NCBI RefSeq assembly: GCF_014650775.1 | Contig: NZ_BMVP01000010.1 | Location: 62,001 to 126,000 of the forward strand | DNA: 64,000 bases | Direction: 5' to 3' | From: Streptomyces cirratus | GTDB taxonomy: Bacteria > Actinomycetota > Actinomycetes > Streptomycetales > Streptomycetaceae | Shown here: positions 49,920-58,980 of the stretch, piece by piece | Layout of the letters: each line of letters begins with the position of its first letter | How positions within the stretch are numbered: the stretch's first letter is position 1 | Position numbers and translations under genes: made by a program | The notes under the pieces: model-generated | Told to the model about the DNA's origin: nothing | What the model saw: the letters and a program-made list of their open reading frames with translations, nothing else | Database searches by the model: none

Positions 49920-52028
49920 ATGAGCCGTCGAGCGAGCAGCGGACTGATCGGGGTCTGGGCGGAGGCGCAGCGCCAGCAGCAGCGAAGTCAGGTGATCCGG
50001 CAACGCGAGGCCGAGCGTCGGCAGCGAGCCTACGAACGTGAGGCCGCGAGAGGTCAGCGGGAGCAGCAGGCCGCCTACAAGCAGCACCGGGAGGCCGAGG
50101 CGCGACGCCTGACCGAGGCCCTCGACGCTCAATTGGCCGCTTTGCAGGGGCTGCTTGCCGCCGGCTGCCGCGCACCGGCGTTCCGCATGGCCGCCCTGGT
50201 GCGCTCGGAGCAGCTCGAACCCTTCAATCCGGGCGCGCTGGCGCAGCCCCTGCCGATGCCGCACCTCCAGCAGTTCCAGCACCAGAGCAGCGGCTGGACG
50301 CTCGGCTCGGGCCGGCGCGCACAGGCGGAGCGCGAGGCACACGACCGGTACACCCAGGCGTGGCAGGCCGCCCATGCCGCGGAGCAGCAGCGGCAACGGC
50401 AACTGGCCGCGTACCGGCAGCAGTACGACGAGTGGGCGGCCGCGCAACTGGTAGGGATCCGCGCGCACAACAACGGCCTCGGCGAACTGGCCGCCGCCCT
50501 GCGGGCCGGTGACAGCGAAGCCGCAGTCGAGTACTTCTCGGCCGCCCTGTACGCATCCGCGGCCTGGCCCGAGAACCTGCCCCGGCAGGTGTCCGCCGCG
50601 TACGACCCGGCGGCCCGGCAGTTGGTGCTCGACTGGGAGCTGCCGCGCTTCGAGGTGGTACCGCAGACCAAGGCCGTCCGCTACGTGCCCAGCACGGACC
50701 AGGACAAGGAGACCGCCCGCCCCGTCACGCAACGGCGGGCGCTGTACCGGGACCTGCTGGCCCAGTGTGTGCTGCTCGTGCTGCGCGAGCTGTACGCGGC
50801 GGACGAGTTCGGCGCCCTGGACTCGGTGGTCGTCAACGGGTTCGTGGACGACCACGATCCGGTGACGGGACGGGAGGCGCAGATCGTCCTGGCCACCGTG
50901 CGGGCCGAGCGCGAGGCCTTCGCCGGACTGCGCCTGGAGCAGGTGAGCGCGGTGGACTGCCTGCTCGACGGGCTGGGCGGGCAGCTGTCGGCCCGGCCGG
51001 ACCAGCTTGCGGCGGTGCGGCCCGGGCGCAGGCCCGGCGAGGTCGGTGGCGTCGTCAGCCACGGCGGGCACGCGGGCGGCGGTGAGGAGGAGCCCGACCT
51101 GTTCACGATGGACCCGATCGCCTTCGAGAACCTGGTCGCCGAGCTGTTCCGGGCGATGGGCATGGAAGCGGTGACGACGCAGCGGTCTGGCGACGGCGGC
51201 GTCGACGTGGAGGCGCTGGACCCGGCGCCGATCCGGGGCGGGCGGATCGTCGTCCAGGTCAAGCGCTACCGCAACACGGTCCCGCCGACGGCGGTGCGGG
51301 ACCTGTACGGCACGGTCCAGGACAGGGGGGCGAACAAGGGGGTGCTGGTCACCACCGCGTCCTTCGGGCCGGGGTCGTACACCTTTGCCAACGGCAAGCC
51401 CCTGGAGTTGGTTCCCGGGGCCGAGCTGGTGGCGCTGCTGCACCAGCACGGGCTGCGGGGCCGCCTGGGCGACGGCGGCCGCCCGGCGGGGGCGGCGGAG
51501 CGCGGTGCGGCCACCCCGACGCCCGCGCCTGCGGCCGCCCCGGCCCCGTACAACGTCCTCGGCATGTCATGGTCGGGCAGCGTCGCGCTGGACGTCTGCG
51601 CGCTGGTCTGCGAGGGCGGCCGGGTGCTGAGCGAAGACCACTTCGTCTTCTTCAACAATCTCCAGACACCTGACGGTTCCGTACGGTCCGCAGCGCACAC
51701 GGCGCCCGACAAAGCGGCCGTCGAGGTCGACTTCGACGCTCTGCCGGAGCGCGCCGACCGTCTGGTGCTCGTCGCCGCGATCGACCCGGAGGTCAATCCG
51801 GACGCCGATCTCACGGGCTTCGCCGAAGCCCGGATCCGGCTCCTCGACTCCGCCGGGCATGAACTCGACCAGCTGGAGGTATCCGACGGACGACCCGGCG
51901 AGACCGCCCTGGTCCTCGGCTCCTTCCGCCGCCGCCCGGACGGCGACTGGAAGTTCGTGATCGGCGGAAAGGGCTACCGGGGCGGCCTGGAGGACCTCCT
52001 CGGCGACTTCGGCATCGAGGTCGCCTGA
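49920..52028 (+). CDS. Coiled coil-Mrr restriction endonuclease-TerD fusion
   Basis: 702 aa. The N-terminal 70 residues are a Gln/Arg/Glu-rich coiled coil, with a second Gln-rich helix at about 135-170. A central uncharacterised part (about 190-375) is followed by an Mrr-type PD-(D/E)xK nuclease (about 395-520) with FENLVAELFRAMGMEAV, Asp429 in GDGGVDVE and Gln446-Val-Lys448 in VVQVKRY. A linker rich in Ala/Pro leads to a TerD-like domain (about 544-702; EDHFVFFNN, SPDGSV-type loop, GDWKFVIGGKGYRGGLEDLLGDFGIEV). TerD domains bind calcium in tellurite/stress systems. Mrr cuts modified DNA. The gene follows parC and stands apart from other defence genes. Confidence 0.9.
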   Translation: MSRRASSGLIGVWAEAQRQQQRSQVIRQREAERRQRAYEREAARGQREQQAAYKQHREAEARRLTEALDAQLAALQGLLAAGCRAPAFRMAALVRSEQLEPFNPGALAQPLPMPHLQQFQHQSSGWTLGSGRRAQAEREAHDRYTQAWQAAHAAEQQRQRQLAAYRQQYDEWAAAQLVGIRAHNNGLGELAAALRAGDSEAAVEYFSAALYASAAWPENLPRQVSAAYDPAARQLVLDWELPRFEVVPQTKAVRYVPSTDQDKETARPVTQRRALYRDLLAQCVLLVLRELYAADEFGALDSVVVNGFVDDHDPVTGREAQIVLATVRAEREAFAGLRLEQVSAVDCLLDGLGGQLSARPDQLAAVRPGRRPGEVGGVVSHGGHAGGGEEEPDLFTMDPIAFENLVAELFRAMGMEAVTTQRSGDGGVDVEALDPAPIRGGRIVVQVKRYRNTVPPTAVRDLYGTVQDRGANKGVLVTTASFGPGSYTFANGKPLELVPGAELVALLHQHGLRGRLGDGGRPAGAAERGAATPTPAPAAAPAPYNVLGMSWSGSVALDVCALVCEGGRVLSEDHFVFFNNLQTPDGSVRSAAHTAPDKAAVEVDFDALPERADRLVLVAAIDPEVNPDADLTGFAEARIRLLDSAGHELDQLEVSDGRPGETALVLGSFRRRPDGDWKFVIGGKGYRGGLEDLLGDFGIEVA

Positions 52029-52046
52029 GCCCGGCCGGGCGGCGGT

Positions 52047-53189
52047 CTAGTACTCCGGCTCCTCCATGAAAGGGGCGTCGGCCACGGCGTCCTCGTCCCG
52101 GACTTCCGGGACGGGCCGGGCGACGTACCGCAGCACGCCCCACATGCTCTCGGGGCTCACCTGCCGCGGCTGCGGCTCTCGGCACGCCTCCAGATCGCGG
52201 AGCAGGCCGGCGCCGTCCATGTCGGAGCCGATCAGGACCAGCTGCGTCAGCCGTGCCTCGCCCCGCCCCCAGGGGGCGGTGGCGAAGCGGAGGAAGCGGC
52301 CCACCGCCTGGACCTCGTAGCGTTCCTCGTGCCCGGGGACGCCGAAGTCGACGAAGCCCTTGATGCGGTAGAGACCGGCCGGCCGGCGGTCGAGGAAGTC
52401 GATGAACCGGCGCGGGTGCATCGCCTGCTCCGATACGAACTCCACGCTCTCGTACCCGGCGTGGACGTGTCCGGCGTGGTCTTCCCCGTCGTCGGCGGCC
52501 TCCCCCGCGAGCAGGTCCTCGAAGGACAGTTGACCCTGCGGCTGGGTCCATGGACGGCGGTCGAAGAGCAGTTCGGGGTCGATGCGCCCGTGGTCGACGG
52601 CCACCACCGGGGTGCCGGGCGCGCACAGCGCGGCGAGTTCCGCCTCGATGCGCGCCCGCTCGGCGGCGTCGATCCGGTCGGTCTTGTTCAGGACCACCAG
52701 ATCGGCGACCCCGAGGTGGCGGTCGGTCTCCGGGTGCCTGGCCCGCGTCGCGTCGAACTCCGCGGCGTCCACCACCTCCACCGTCCCGCCGTACCGGATC
52801 AGGGGGTTCTCGCTGGCCATGAGCATCCGGATCAGCTCCTGGGGCTCGGCCAGACCGCTCGCCTCGATGACGATGACGTCGATCCGGTGCGCGGGGGCGG
52901 AGAGCTTCTCCAGGTACGCGTCGAGTTCGCTTCCGTCGACCGCGCAGCACAGACAGCCCCCGCCGAGCGAGACCATCGAGTCGCCGAGCTGCCCGGCGAC
53001 CGCCATCGCGTCGATCTCGATCGCTCCGAAGTCGTTGACGACGACTGCGATGCGCGTGCCGCCCCGGTGGGCGAGGAGATGGTTGAGCAGGGTGGTCTTG
53101 CCGGATCCGAGGAATCCGGCGAGGACCACGACGGGGATGGTGGGAGCGTTCCGGTCGGGCTGCCTGGTGGTGGGTGATGTGGGGTGCAC
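52047..53189 (-). CDS. CobW/COG0523 GTPase, putative metal chaperone
   Basis: 380 aa from the GTG of HPTSPTTRQ. Walker A GFLGSGKTTLLN, the metal motif GGGCLCC (CxCC), LNKTD and a C-terminal CobW domain (EFVSEQAMHPRRF...) are present. The inserted loop contains His/Asp-rich EDHAGHVHAG, as in zinc-related members. These GTPases deliver Zn or another metal to target proteins. The gene ends 18 bases from the Mrr-TerD gene, convergently. Confidence 0.93.
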   Translation of the reverse strand: MHPTSPTTRQPDRNAPTIPVVVLAGFLGSGKTTLLNHLLAHRGGTRIAVVVNDFGAIEIDAMAVAGQLGDSMVSLGGGCLCCAVDGSELDAYLEKLSAPAHRIDVIVIEASGLAEPQELIRMLMASENPLIRYGGTVEVVDAAEFDATRARHPETDRHLGVADLVVLNKTDRIDAAERARIEAELAALCAPGTPVVAVDHGRIDPELLFDRRPWTQPQGQLSFEDLLAGEAADDGEDHAGHVHAGYESVEFVSEQAMHPRRFIDFLDRRPAGLYRIKGFVDFGVPGHEERYEVQAVGRFLRFATAPWGRGEARLTQLVLIGSDMDGAGLLRDLEACREPQPRQVSPESMWGVLRYVARPVPEVRDEDAVADAPFMEEPEY

Positions 53190-53203
53190 CCGGCCGATCG
53201 TAG

Positions 53204-54373
53204 TCAGCCGAGCGCGGGAACCGGCTGGGGCGGGGTGGGACCGCTGTAGCGGGCGGCAGGACGGATGATCTTCGAATCGGCGGCCTGTTCCAGGATGTTC
53301 GCGCTCCAGCCGACCACGCGGGCCGCGCAGAACGTGGGGGTGAACATCTCGCGCGGCAGTCCGCACAGTTTCATGACCACGCCCGCGTAGAACTCCACGT
53401 TCGTGTGCAGCTCACGGCCCGGCTTGAGCTCGGCGAGGATCTCCTCGACGTGCCGTTCGACCTCGACGGCGAAGTCCACCAGCGGCCCGCCGAACTGCCG
53501 GGCGATGTCGCGCAGCATCCGGGAGCGCGGGTCCTCCGTGCGGTACACGGGGTGGCCGAAGCCCATGATCCGGTCCCCGGCGAGCACGCGTTCGCGGATC
53601 CACGGATCGATACGGTCCGCCGTGCCGATCGCGTCGAGGGTGTCCAGCGCCCTGCTCGGGGCGCCACCGTGCAACGGCCCGGAGAGTGCCCCGATCGCCC
53701 CGGTCAGACAGGCGGCGACGTCGGCGCCGGTGGAGGCGACGACGCGGGCGGTGAAGGTGGAGGCGTTGAAACCGTGGTCGATCGTGGAGATCAGGTACTG
53801 CTCGACGGCGCGGGCCTTGGCCGGCTCGGGCTCCTGTCCGGTCAGCATGTAGAGGTAGTTGGCGGCGTACGGGAGGTCGTCGCGCGGGTCCACCGGCTCC
53901 AGGCCCTGCCCGAGCCGGTGCAGCGCGGTGAGCAGGGTCGGCACCGCGGCGCAGGCTGCGAGGGCGTCGGCCGCCCGGCGGTCGGGGGTGAGGTCGTAGA
54001 CGGGCCGGAAGCCGGCGGAGGCGCCGAGCAGGGACAGTGCCGTGCGCAGCCCCGCGAGCGGGCCGGACAGGGCGGTGGCCCGGGCCAGGGCCGGCAGGGC
54101 GTCGCGCACCTCGGCGGGGAGACGGCGCAAGGGCGCGATCTCCGCGGCGAAGGCGGCGCGTTCGGCGGCGTCCTCGGGCAGGGCGCCTCGGAACATCAGC
54201 TGCCACACGTCCTCGAAGCTGCGGCTCGCGGCGAGCTCGACGGCCGAGTACTGGCGGTAGTGGTAGAAGCCTTCGAGGCCCCGGACATCCCCGAGCTGCG
54301 TCTCGGTGACCACAACGCCCGCGAGTCCGCGGGGTACTTCGACGGTGAGGTTCATGGATCGACCATCCAGCAT
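53204..54373 (-). CDS. Citrate synthase family protein
   Basis: 389 aa from MLDGRS, chosen because AAGGA lies eight bases before it; the ATG of MNLTVEV, 18 bases on, is an alternative. Catalytic regions SGPLHGGAPSRAL and MGFGHPVYRTEDPR carry the two catalytic histidines; the usual Asp region reads TNVEFYAG, with Glu. Actinobacterial CitA-type synthases have Glu too. It may make citrate or 2-methylcitrate. It is divergent from the HTH-containing homologue with about 50 bases between. Confidence 0.9.
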   Translation of the reverse strand: MLDGRSMNLTVEVPRGLAGVVVTETQLGDVRGLEGFYHYRQYSAVELAASRSFEDVWQLMFRGALPEDAAERAAFAAEIAPLRRLPAEVRDALPALARATALSGPLAGLRTALSLLGASAGFRPVYDLTPDRRAADALAACAAVPTLLTALHRLGQGLEPVDPRDDLPYAANYLYMLTGQEPEPAKARAVEQYLISTIDHGFNASTFTARVVASTGADVAACLTGAIGALSGPLHGGAPSRALDTLDAIGTADRIDPWIRERVLAGDRIMGFGHPVYRTEDPRSRMLRDIARQFGGPLVDFAVEVERHVEEILAELKPGRELHTNVEFYAGVVMKLCGLPREMFTPTFCAARVVGWSANILEQAADSKIIRPAARYSGPTPPQPVPALG

Positions 54374-54393
54374 GGATTCGATCCTTGTCAATG

Positions 54394-54406
54394 TTGATTG
54401 AATCAA
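54394..54406. promoter_or_regulatory. Palindrome TTGATT-G-AATCAA between the citrate synthase genes
   Basis: A perfect 13-base palindrome in the 52-base gap between two divergent start codons. It is centred to block both promoters, and the obvious candidate to bind it is the HTH-citrate synthase itself. Confidence 0.55.
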
Positions 54407-54425
54407 TCTATGTAGGGTGTCTGTC

Positions 54426-55673
54426 ATGAACGAGCAGGCGGACGGCGAGCGACGGCTCACCACCCGGCAAGCGGCGGAAGCACTCGGGGTGAAGCCCGCG
54501 ACGGTGTACGCCTACGTGAGCCGGGGGCAGCTGACCAGCCGGCGGGACGCGGTCGGACGGGGCAGCAGCTTCGACGCGCGCGAAGTCGAGGCACTGGCCC
54601 GGCGCAACCGGCGCGAGGCGGCCGGTCCGGCGGCCGCCTCGGGGGAACTCTCCGTCCGGACCTCCCTCACCCTGATCGAGGACGACCGGTACTACTTCCG
54701 CGGCGTGGACGCGGTGGAACTGGCTTCCCGGCACCGCTACGAGGAGGTCGCGGAGTGGCTCTGGACCGGGAAGCCGGCCCCCGGAGCCCGCTTCACCGCG
54801 CCACCTGAGGCCCTGGCCGCGGCGCGGCGCTCGGTGGCCGCTCTGCCCGAGCACAGCGGTCCCGTCGACCGGCTCCGGGTGGCGGTCGCCGCCGCAGCCG
54901 TGGCGGATCCGCTGCGGTTCGACCTGTCCGAGACCGCCGTACTGGGCTCCGCGCGCTGTCTGATCCCGACGCTGGTCGGGGCGCTGCCCGAGGTGGGGCC
55001 CGCCCAGTGGGGCGGCGACACGCGACTGGCCCGGCGGCTGTGGTCCCGGCTCACCCCGCAGGAGCCCGACCCGGACGCCCTGGCCGTGCTGGATCTCGCG
55101 CTGGCTCTGCTGGCCGACCACGACCTGGCCGCCTCGACCCTGGCCGTGCGCGTGGCGGCGTCGGCGCGGGCGCACCCGTACGCGGCGGTCTCGGCCGGAC
55201 TCGGGGCCCTCGAAGGGCCCCTGCACGGAGCCGCCGGACGGCTGGCGCACACGATGCTGGTGGAAGTCCTGGAGCGGGGCGGGGCCGCGCCGGTGGTGGC
55301 GGAGTACCTGCGGGCGGGACGCCGGGTACCGGGGCTCGGCCACCGCCTGTACCGGGGCCAGGACCCGCGGGCGGAGGCACTGTTCGCGCGGCTGGAGCAG
55401 CTGCCGCAGGCCTCCCGTGCGCTGGGGGCGGCCCGGGACGTGGCCGAGGTGATGGCCCGCCACGGCGGCGGGCTGTACCCCAACGTCGACCTGGCGGTGG
55501 CGGTGCTGACGGTGTCGTACGCCATGCCGGCCGAGGCGGGCGAGACGGTGTTCGCGGTGTCCCGGACGGCGGGCTGGATCGCCCACGCCCTGGAGGAGTA
55601 CCAGGAGCGCCCCCTCCGCATGCGCCCCAGCGGCCACTACACCGGCCCCCGCCCACCCCGCCCCCTCCCCTGA
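54426..55673 (+). CDS. Citrate synthase homologue with N-terminal helix-turn-helix domain
   Basis: 415 aa from MNEQADGERRL. The first 60 residues form an excisionase/MerR-type winged helix (LTTRQAAEALGVKPATVYAYVSRGQL), then a citrate synthase fold with EGPLHGAAGRLAH, GLGHRLYRG and YPNVDLAV. The catalytic His and Asp places are kept, but with replacements nearby. AGGG precedes the ATG. The fusion suggests a DNA-bound regulator that senses a citrate synthase substrate or product, or an enzyme with its own switch. Confidence 0.9.
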   Translation: MNEQADGERRLTTRQAAEALGVKPATVYAYVSRGQLTSRRDAVGRGSSFDAREVEALARRNRREAAGPAAASGELSVRTSLTLIEDDRYYFRGVDAVELASRHRYEEVAEWLWTGKPAPGARFTAPPEALAAARRSVAALPEHSGPVDRLRVAVAAAAVADPLRFDLSETAVLGSARCLIPTLVGALPEVGPAQWGGDTRLARRLWSRLTPQEPDPDALAVLDLALALLADHDLAASTLAVRVAASARAHPYAAVSAGLGALEGPLHGAAGRLAHTMLVEVLERGGAAPVVAEYLRAGRRVPGLGHRLYRGQDPRAEALFARLEQLPQASRALGAARDVAEVMARHGGGLYPNVDLAVAVLTVSYAMPAEAGETVFAVSRTAGWIAHALEEYQERPLRMRPSGHYTGPRPPRPLP

Positions 55674-56563
55674 CGCGAGGGCACGAGCCGGGACGTGCGG
55701 CGCGGCGGGAGGTGTACGACGGCGCGGAGGGGTCGACGGAAGCCGAACCGGCAGCCGTCACCACCGCCGAAGTGGCGGGAGCACCCGGACGGCCCTTACG
55801 GGTCGGCCTCTCTTCGGACCGGTGGCACCGACGGCTGCGTCGTCGCCGGAATCCCCCGGACGCGGCCGGCCCTCGGTGTCACGGGCGGCGCCGCGGGCCG
55901 GCCGATCAGCGCCTACGCGCTCCCGACCCGTTGGCCGCACAGCACCCTGTTCCTCACCGGCTTCGCCGCCTTCACCACCGGCAACCTCGTCACCGCCTTC
56001 GACCCGCCCTTCGCCCCGGTCTGCGGCATGGCCCTGACCGCACGGGTGCCGGCCGCGCTCGGCGGCGCCGTGCCCGCACCACCGGAGCGCCGCGGCCGCG
56101 CCGTCGCGGCAGTGATGGCCGGCCCCAGCGCCGCGACCGGGCTGGGCACCCGAAAACCGTGGCGGCCCATCCTTTCGACCGCCGCGGCGTACCGGCGCTC
56201 GGCGTCCTGCGCGCGCCCGGCGAGGTGCGCCGCCGGGCGGGGCGCACGAAGCCTCCGCACCAGTTGCGCGTGCTGCCCGGCCGCGGTGACGTCCCTCACT
56301 GCGGCCGGGCGCGACGGAACGGATGAGAGCCGGTACGGCCGGCCACCGGTTGCCACCCCACCCGGCGCGGACCGGCGCCACGGCCCCGCCCAGCGGTATC
56401 CGGCAGCGCCAGCCCGGCCAGACGAACCGCTCACGACCGGCCAACGGCCCCGCCGCACACGCGCCAGCGGCGTCCGCCAACGGCGAGAGTCCACGCCCGG
56501 CGGGCCGGACCGTAGTGCGGGCGAGGATTCCGCTTGTGCCGGAGCCGACCTACGGTGCTACCC
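55674..56563. other. Low-quality region between the citrate synthase and the sensor kinase
   Basis: No complete gene is seen in these 890 bases. It contains the MFS remnant described separately and Arg/Pro/Ala-rich frames without ribosome sites. The start region of the sensor kinase lies at its right end. Confidence 0.55.
55857..56180 (+). pseudogene. MFS transporter remnant
   Basis: One frame reads like the inner part of a DHA-type efflux pump: GVTGGAAGRPISAYALP, FLTGFAAFTTGNLVTAF, ALTARVPAALGGAVPAPPERRGRAVAAVMAG. The order TM2, TM3, TM4 and the loop PPERRGRAVA is as in MFS pumps, but there is no start, no first helix and no C-terminal half. Confidence 0.6.
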
Positions 56564-58180
56564 ATGCGGTTCCTCCTCACCAGCGCTCGGCGCCTCGGGC
56601 TGCCCAGACGGGCCGTCTCCCAGATCCTGCTGACGCAGCTCGCCATCGCCGCCGGGGTCGCGGTGCTGGCCACCGGGCTGTTCCTGGCGCCGCTCAGCTC
56701 GCAGCTCGACGACCAGGCCATGCGCCGCGCCCTCGCGATCGCCCAGAGCGCGGCGGCCGACCCGGCGCTGGCCTCCGGCCTGCTGGACTCCGCCCCCGTC
56801 CCGGACAGCCCCGTACAGGCGGCCGCCGAGCGGATCCGCCGGGCCACCGGCGCCGAGTACGTGGTCGTCGTGGACCTGAACGGGATCCGCCGCTCCCACC
56901 CCAGCCCCGACCGCATCGGCAAGCCCGTCTCCACCGACCCCGGCGACGCCCTCGCGGGCCGCGACGTGATGGAGATCGACGAGGGCACCCTGGGCCGCTC
57001 GGCCCGCGGCAAGGTCCCGCTGCTGGCCGCCGACGGGGAGATAGTCGGCGCCGTTTCGGTCGGCATCGCCTACGACAGCGTCCGGGACCGGTTGGTCGGG
57101 GCCATCCCGGGCCTGCTCGCCTACGCGGGCGGTGCCCTGGCCGCCGGGGCCCTCGCCGCCTACCTGCTTTCGCGCAGGATCCAGCGGCAGACCCGCGACC
57201 TGGCCTTCTCCGACATCTCCGCCCTGCTGACCGAGCGGGAGGCGATGCTTCACTCCATCCGCGAAGGCGTGATCGCCCTCGACCGCGACGGACGGATCCG
57301 CCTGGTCAACGACGAAGCCGCCCGGCTGCTGGGCCTGCCGACACACTCCGCCGACGCGCTCGCGGGGCGCGCGCTGGACGACGTACTCGGCGCGGGCCGC
57401 ACCACCGACGTCCTCTCGGGCCGCGTCACCGGCCGCGACCTGCTGACCGTCCAGGGCGCCCGGGTGCTGGTGGCCAACCGGATGCCCACCGAGGACGGCG
57501 GCGCCGTCGCCACCCTGCGCGACCGCACCGAGCTGGAGCACCTGGCCCGGGAGCTGGACTCCACCCGCGGCCTGATCGAGGCCCTGCGCGCACAGGACCA
57601 CGAGCACGCCAACCGGCTCCACACCCTCCTCGGCCTGCTGGAGCTCGGCCTCCACGAGGAGGCGGCGGACTTCGTGACCGAGGTCGCCGGGGTGCACCGC
57701 AGCACTGCCGAGCAGGTCACCGAGAAGGTCCGCGACCCGCTGCTGGCCGCCCTGCTCGTGGGCAAGGGCGCGGTCGCCGCCGAGCGGGGCGTTTCCCTGC
57801 GCCTCGCCGACCGCACCTCGCTCCCGGACAGCCTCATCGATCCGGGCGGCCTCGTGACCATCACGGGCAACCTGGTCGACAACGCCCTGGACGCGGCCGC
57901 GGCCTCGGCGGCGCCGTGGGTCGAGGTCGAGCTGCGCGCCGAAGGGCGCTCGGCGCTGCTCCACGTCCGGGACAGCGGTCCCGGCATCCCCGCCGGCCGT
58001 GGCGAGGAGATCTTCACCGAGGGCTGGTCGACCAAGCAGCCCTCGGCCCACCGCGAACGCGGGCTGGGGCTCGCTCTGGTGCGCCGCCTGGCGGAGCGGC
58101 AGGGCGGCGCGGTCCGGGCCGGCGGGACAGCGGACGGAGGGGCGGAGTTCTCCGTCGTACTCCCGGAGGCCCTGCGATGA
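56564..58180 (+). CDS. CitA/DcuS-type sensor histidine kinase
   Basis: 538 aa. Two membrane helices (about 22-42 and 178-200) enclose a PAS-like periplasmic sensor domain (about 45-175; AEYVVVVDLNGIRRSHP and GRSARGKVPLLAADGEIVGAVSVGI) of the citrate/C4-dicarboxylate type. A cytoplasmic PAS domain (about 220-330) and a kinase core with His346 (QDHEHANRLHTLLG) follow. The start is the ATG of MRFLLTSARR. It overlaps the response regulator by ATGA. Confidence 0.94.
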   Translation: MRFLLTSARRLGLPRRAVSQILLTQLAIAAGVAVLATGLFLAPLSSQLDDQAMRRALAIAQSAAADPALASGLLDSAPVPDSPVQAAAERIRRATGAEYVVVVDLNGIRRSHPSPDRIGKPVSTDPGDALAGRDVMEIDEGTLGRSARGKVPLLAADGEIVGAVSVGIAYDSVRDRLVGAIPGLLAYAGGALAAGALAAYLLSRRIQRQTRDLAFSDISALLTEREAMLHSIREGVIALDRDGRIRLVNDEAARLLGLPTHSADALAGRALDDVLGAGRTTDVLSGRVTGRDLLTVQGARVLVANRMPTEDGGAVATLRDRTELEHLARELDSTRGLIEALRAQDHEHANRLHTLLGLLELGLHEEAADFVTEVAGVHRSTAEQVTEKVRDPLLAALLVGKGAVAAERGVSLRLADRTSLPDSLIDPGGLVTITGNLVDNALDAAAASAAPWVEVELRAEGRSALLHVRDSGPGIPAGRGEEIFTEGWSTKQPSAHRERGLGLALVRRLAERQGGAVRAGGTADGGAEFSVVLPEALR

Positions 58181-58881
58181 ACGAGACCCCGATGCACGTA
58201 TTGGTCGTCGACGACGACATGCGTGTTGCCCGGATCAACGCGGCGTACGTGGCGAAGGTTCCCGGCTTCCAGGTGTCCGCCGAAGTCCACTCGGCGGCCG
58301 AGGCCCTGGAGTTCCTCGATTCCCATCCGGTCGATCTGATCCTCCTGGACCACTACCTCCCCGACGAGAACGGCCTGGACCTGGTGCGCCGCCTGCGCCA
58401 GAACGGCCACCGCACCGACGTCATCATGGTCACCGCCGCCCGGGACCTGACCACCGTCCAGGCCGCCATGCGCCTCGGTGCCCTCCAGTACCTCGTCAAG
58501 CCGTTCACCTTCACCGGGCTCCGCACCCGGCTGGAGGCGTACCGGACCCTGCGGCACGCCCTGGAGGCCGGCGGCGAGGCCGAACAGGCGGAGGTGGACC
58601 GCCTCTTCGGGGCCCTGGCGGCCGCCGAGAGCCCCAACGACCTGCCGAAGGGCCACTCGCCGACCACCGCCGAACTGGTCCGCCAGGTCCTGCGCACCGC
58701 CGACGGGCCCCTGTCCACCCAGCAGATCGCCGACCGCGCGGGCATCAGCCGCCAGACCGCCCAGCGCTACCTCAAGCTGCTGGACCGCTCGGGGCGGGTC
58801 ACGCTCGCCCTGCGCTACGGCGAAACCGGCCGCCCGGAGCACCGCTACAGCTGGCGCCCCCAGGACCGCGGCCCGGCGTAG
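58177..58881 (+). CDS. CitB/DcuR-type response regulator
   Basis: 234 aa. A receiver domain with Asp58 (LILLDHYLPDE) and LVKPF, then a helical linker and a C-terminal winged-helix/HTH part (STQQIADRAGISRQTAQRYLKLL). This is the architecture of CitB/DcuR regulators. It is translationally coupled to its kinase and its likely target is the convergent symporter operon or the neighbouring citrate synthase genes. Confidence 0.93.
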   Translation: MNETPMHVLVVDDDMRVARINAAYVAKVPGFQVSAEVHSAAEALEFLDSHPVDLILLDHYLPDENGLDLVRRLRQNGHRTDVIMVTAARDLTTVQAAMRLGALQYLVKPFTFTGLRTRLEAYRTLRHALEAGGEAEQAEVDRLFGALAAAESPNDLPKGHSPTTAELVRQVLRTADGPLSTQQIADRAGISRQTAQRYLKLLDRSGRVTLALRYGETGRPEHRYSWRPQDRGPA

Positions 58882-58941
58882 GCCCTGTCCGGGCGCCGGA
58901 GAAGACCGCCCGGCCAGAGGCCGCCCCGCACCGGGCCCGCG

Positions 58942-58980
58942 TCACACCGCGACCCGTCACACCGCGACCCGTCACACCGC
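58942..58980. repeat. 15-base tandem repeats at the end of the symporter gene
   Basis: TCACACCGC recurs at 58942, 58957 and 58972 with period 15. On the minus strand each unit reads GCGGTGTGA, so the last codons and the stop of the symporter gene are repeated behind it. Confidence 0.85.

Noticed and set aside
55913..56494. Minus-strand frame in the MFS remnant region
   Set aside because: It has a helix-like stretch (RYAAAVERMG), but no start context, no ribosome site, and the rest is Arg/Pro-rich. Not enough to call a gene.
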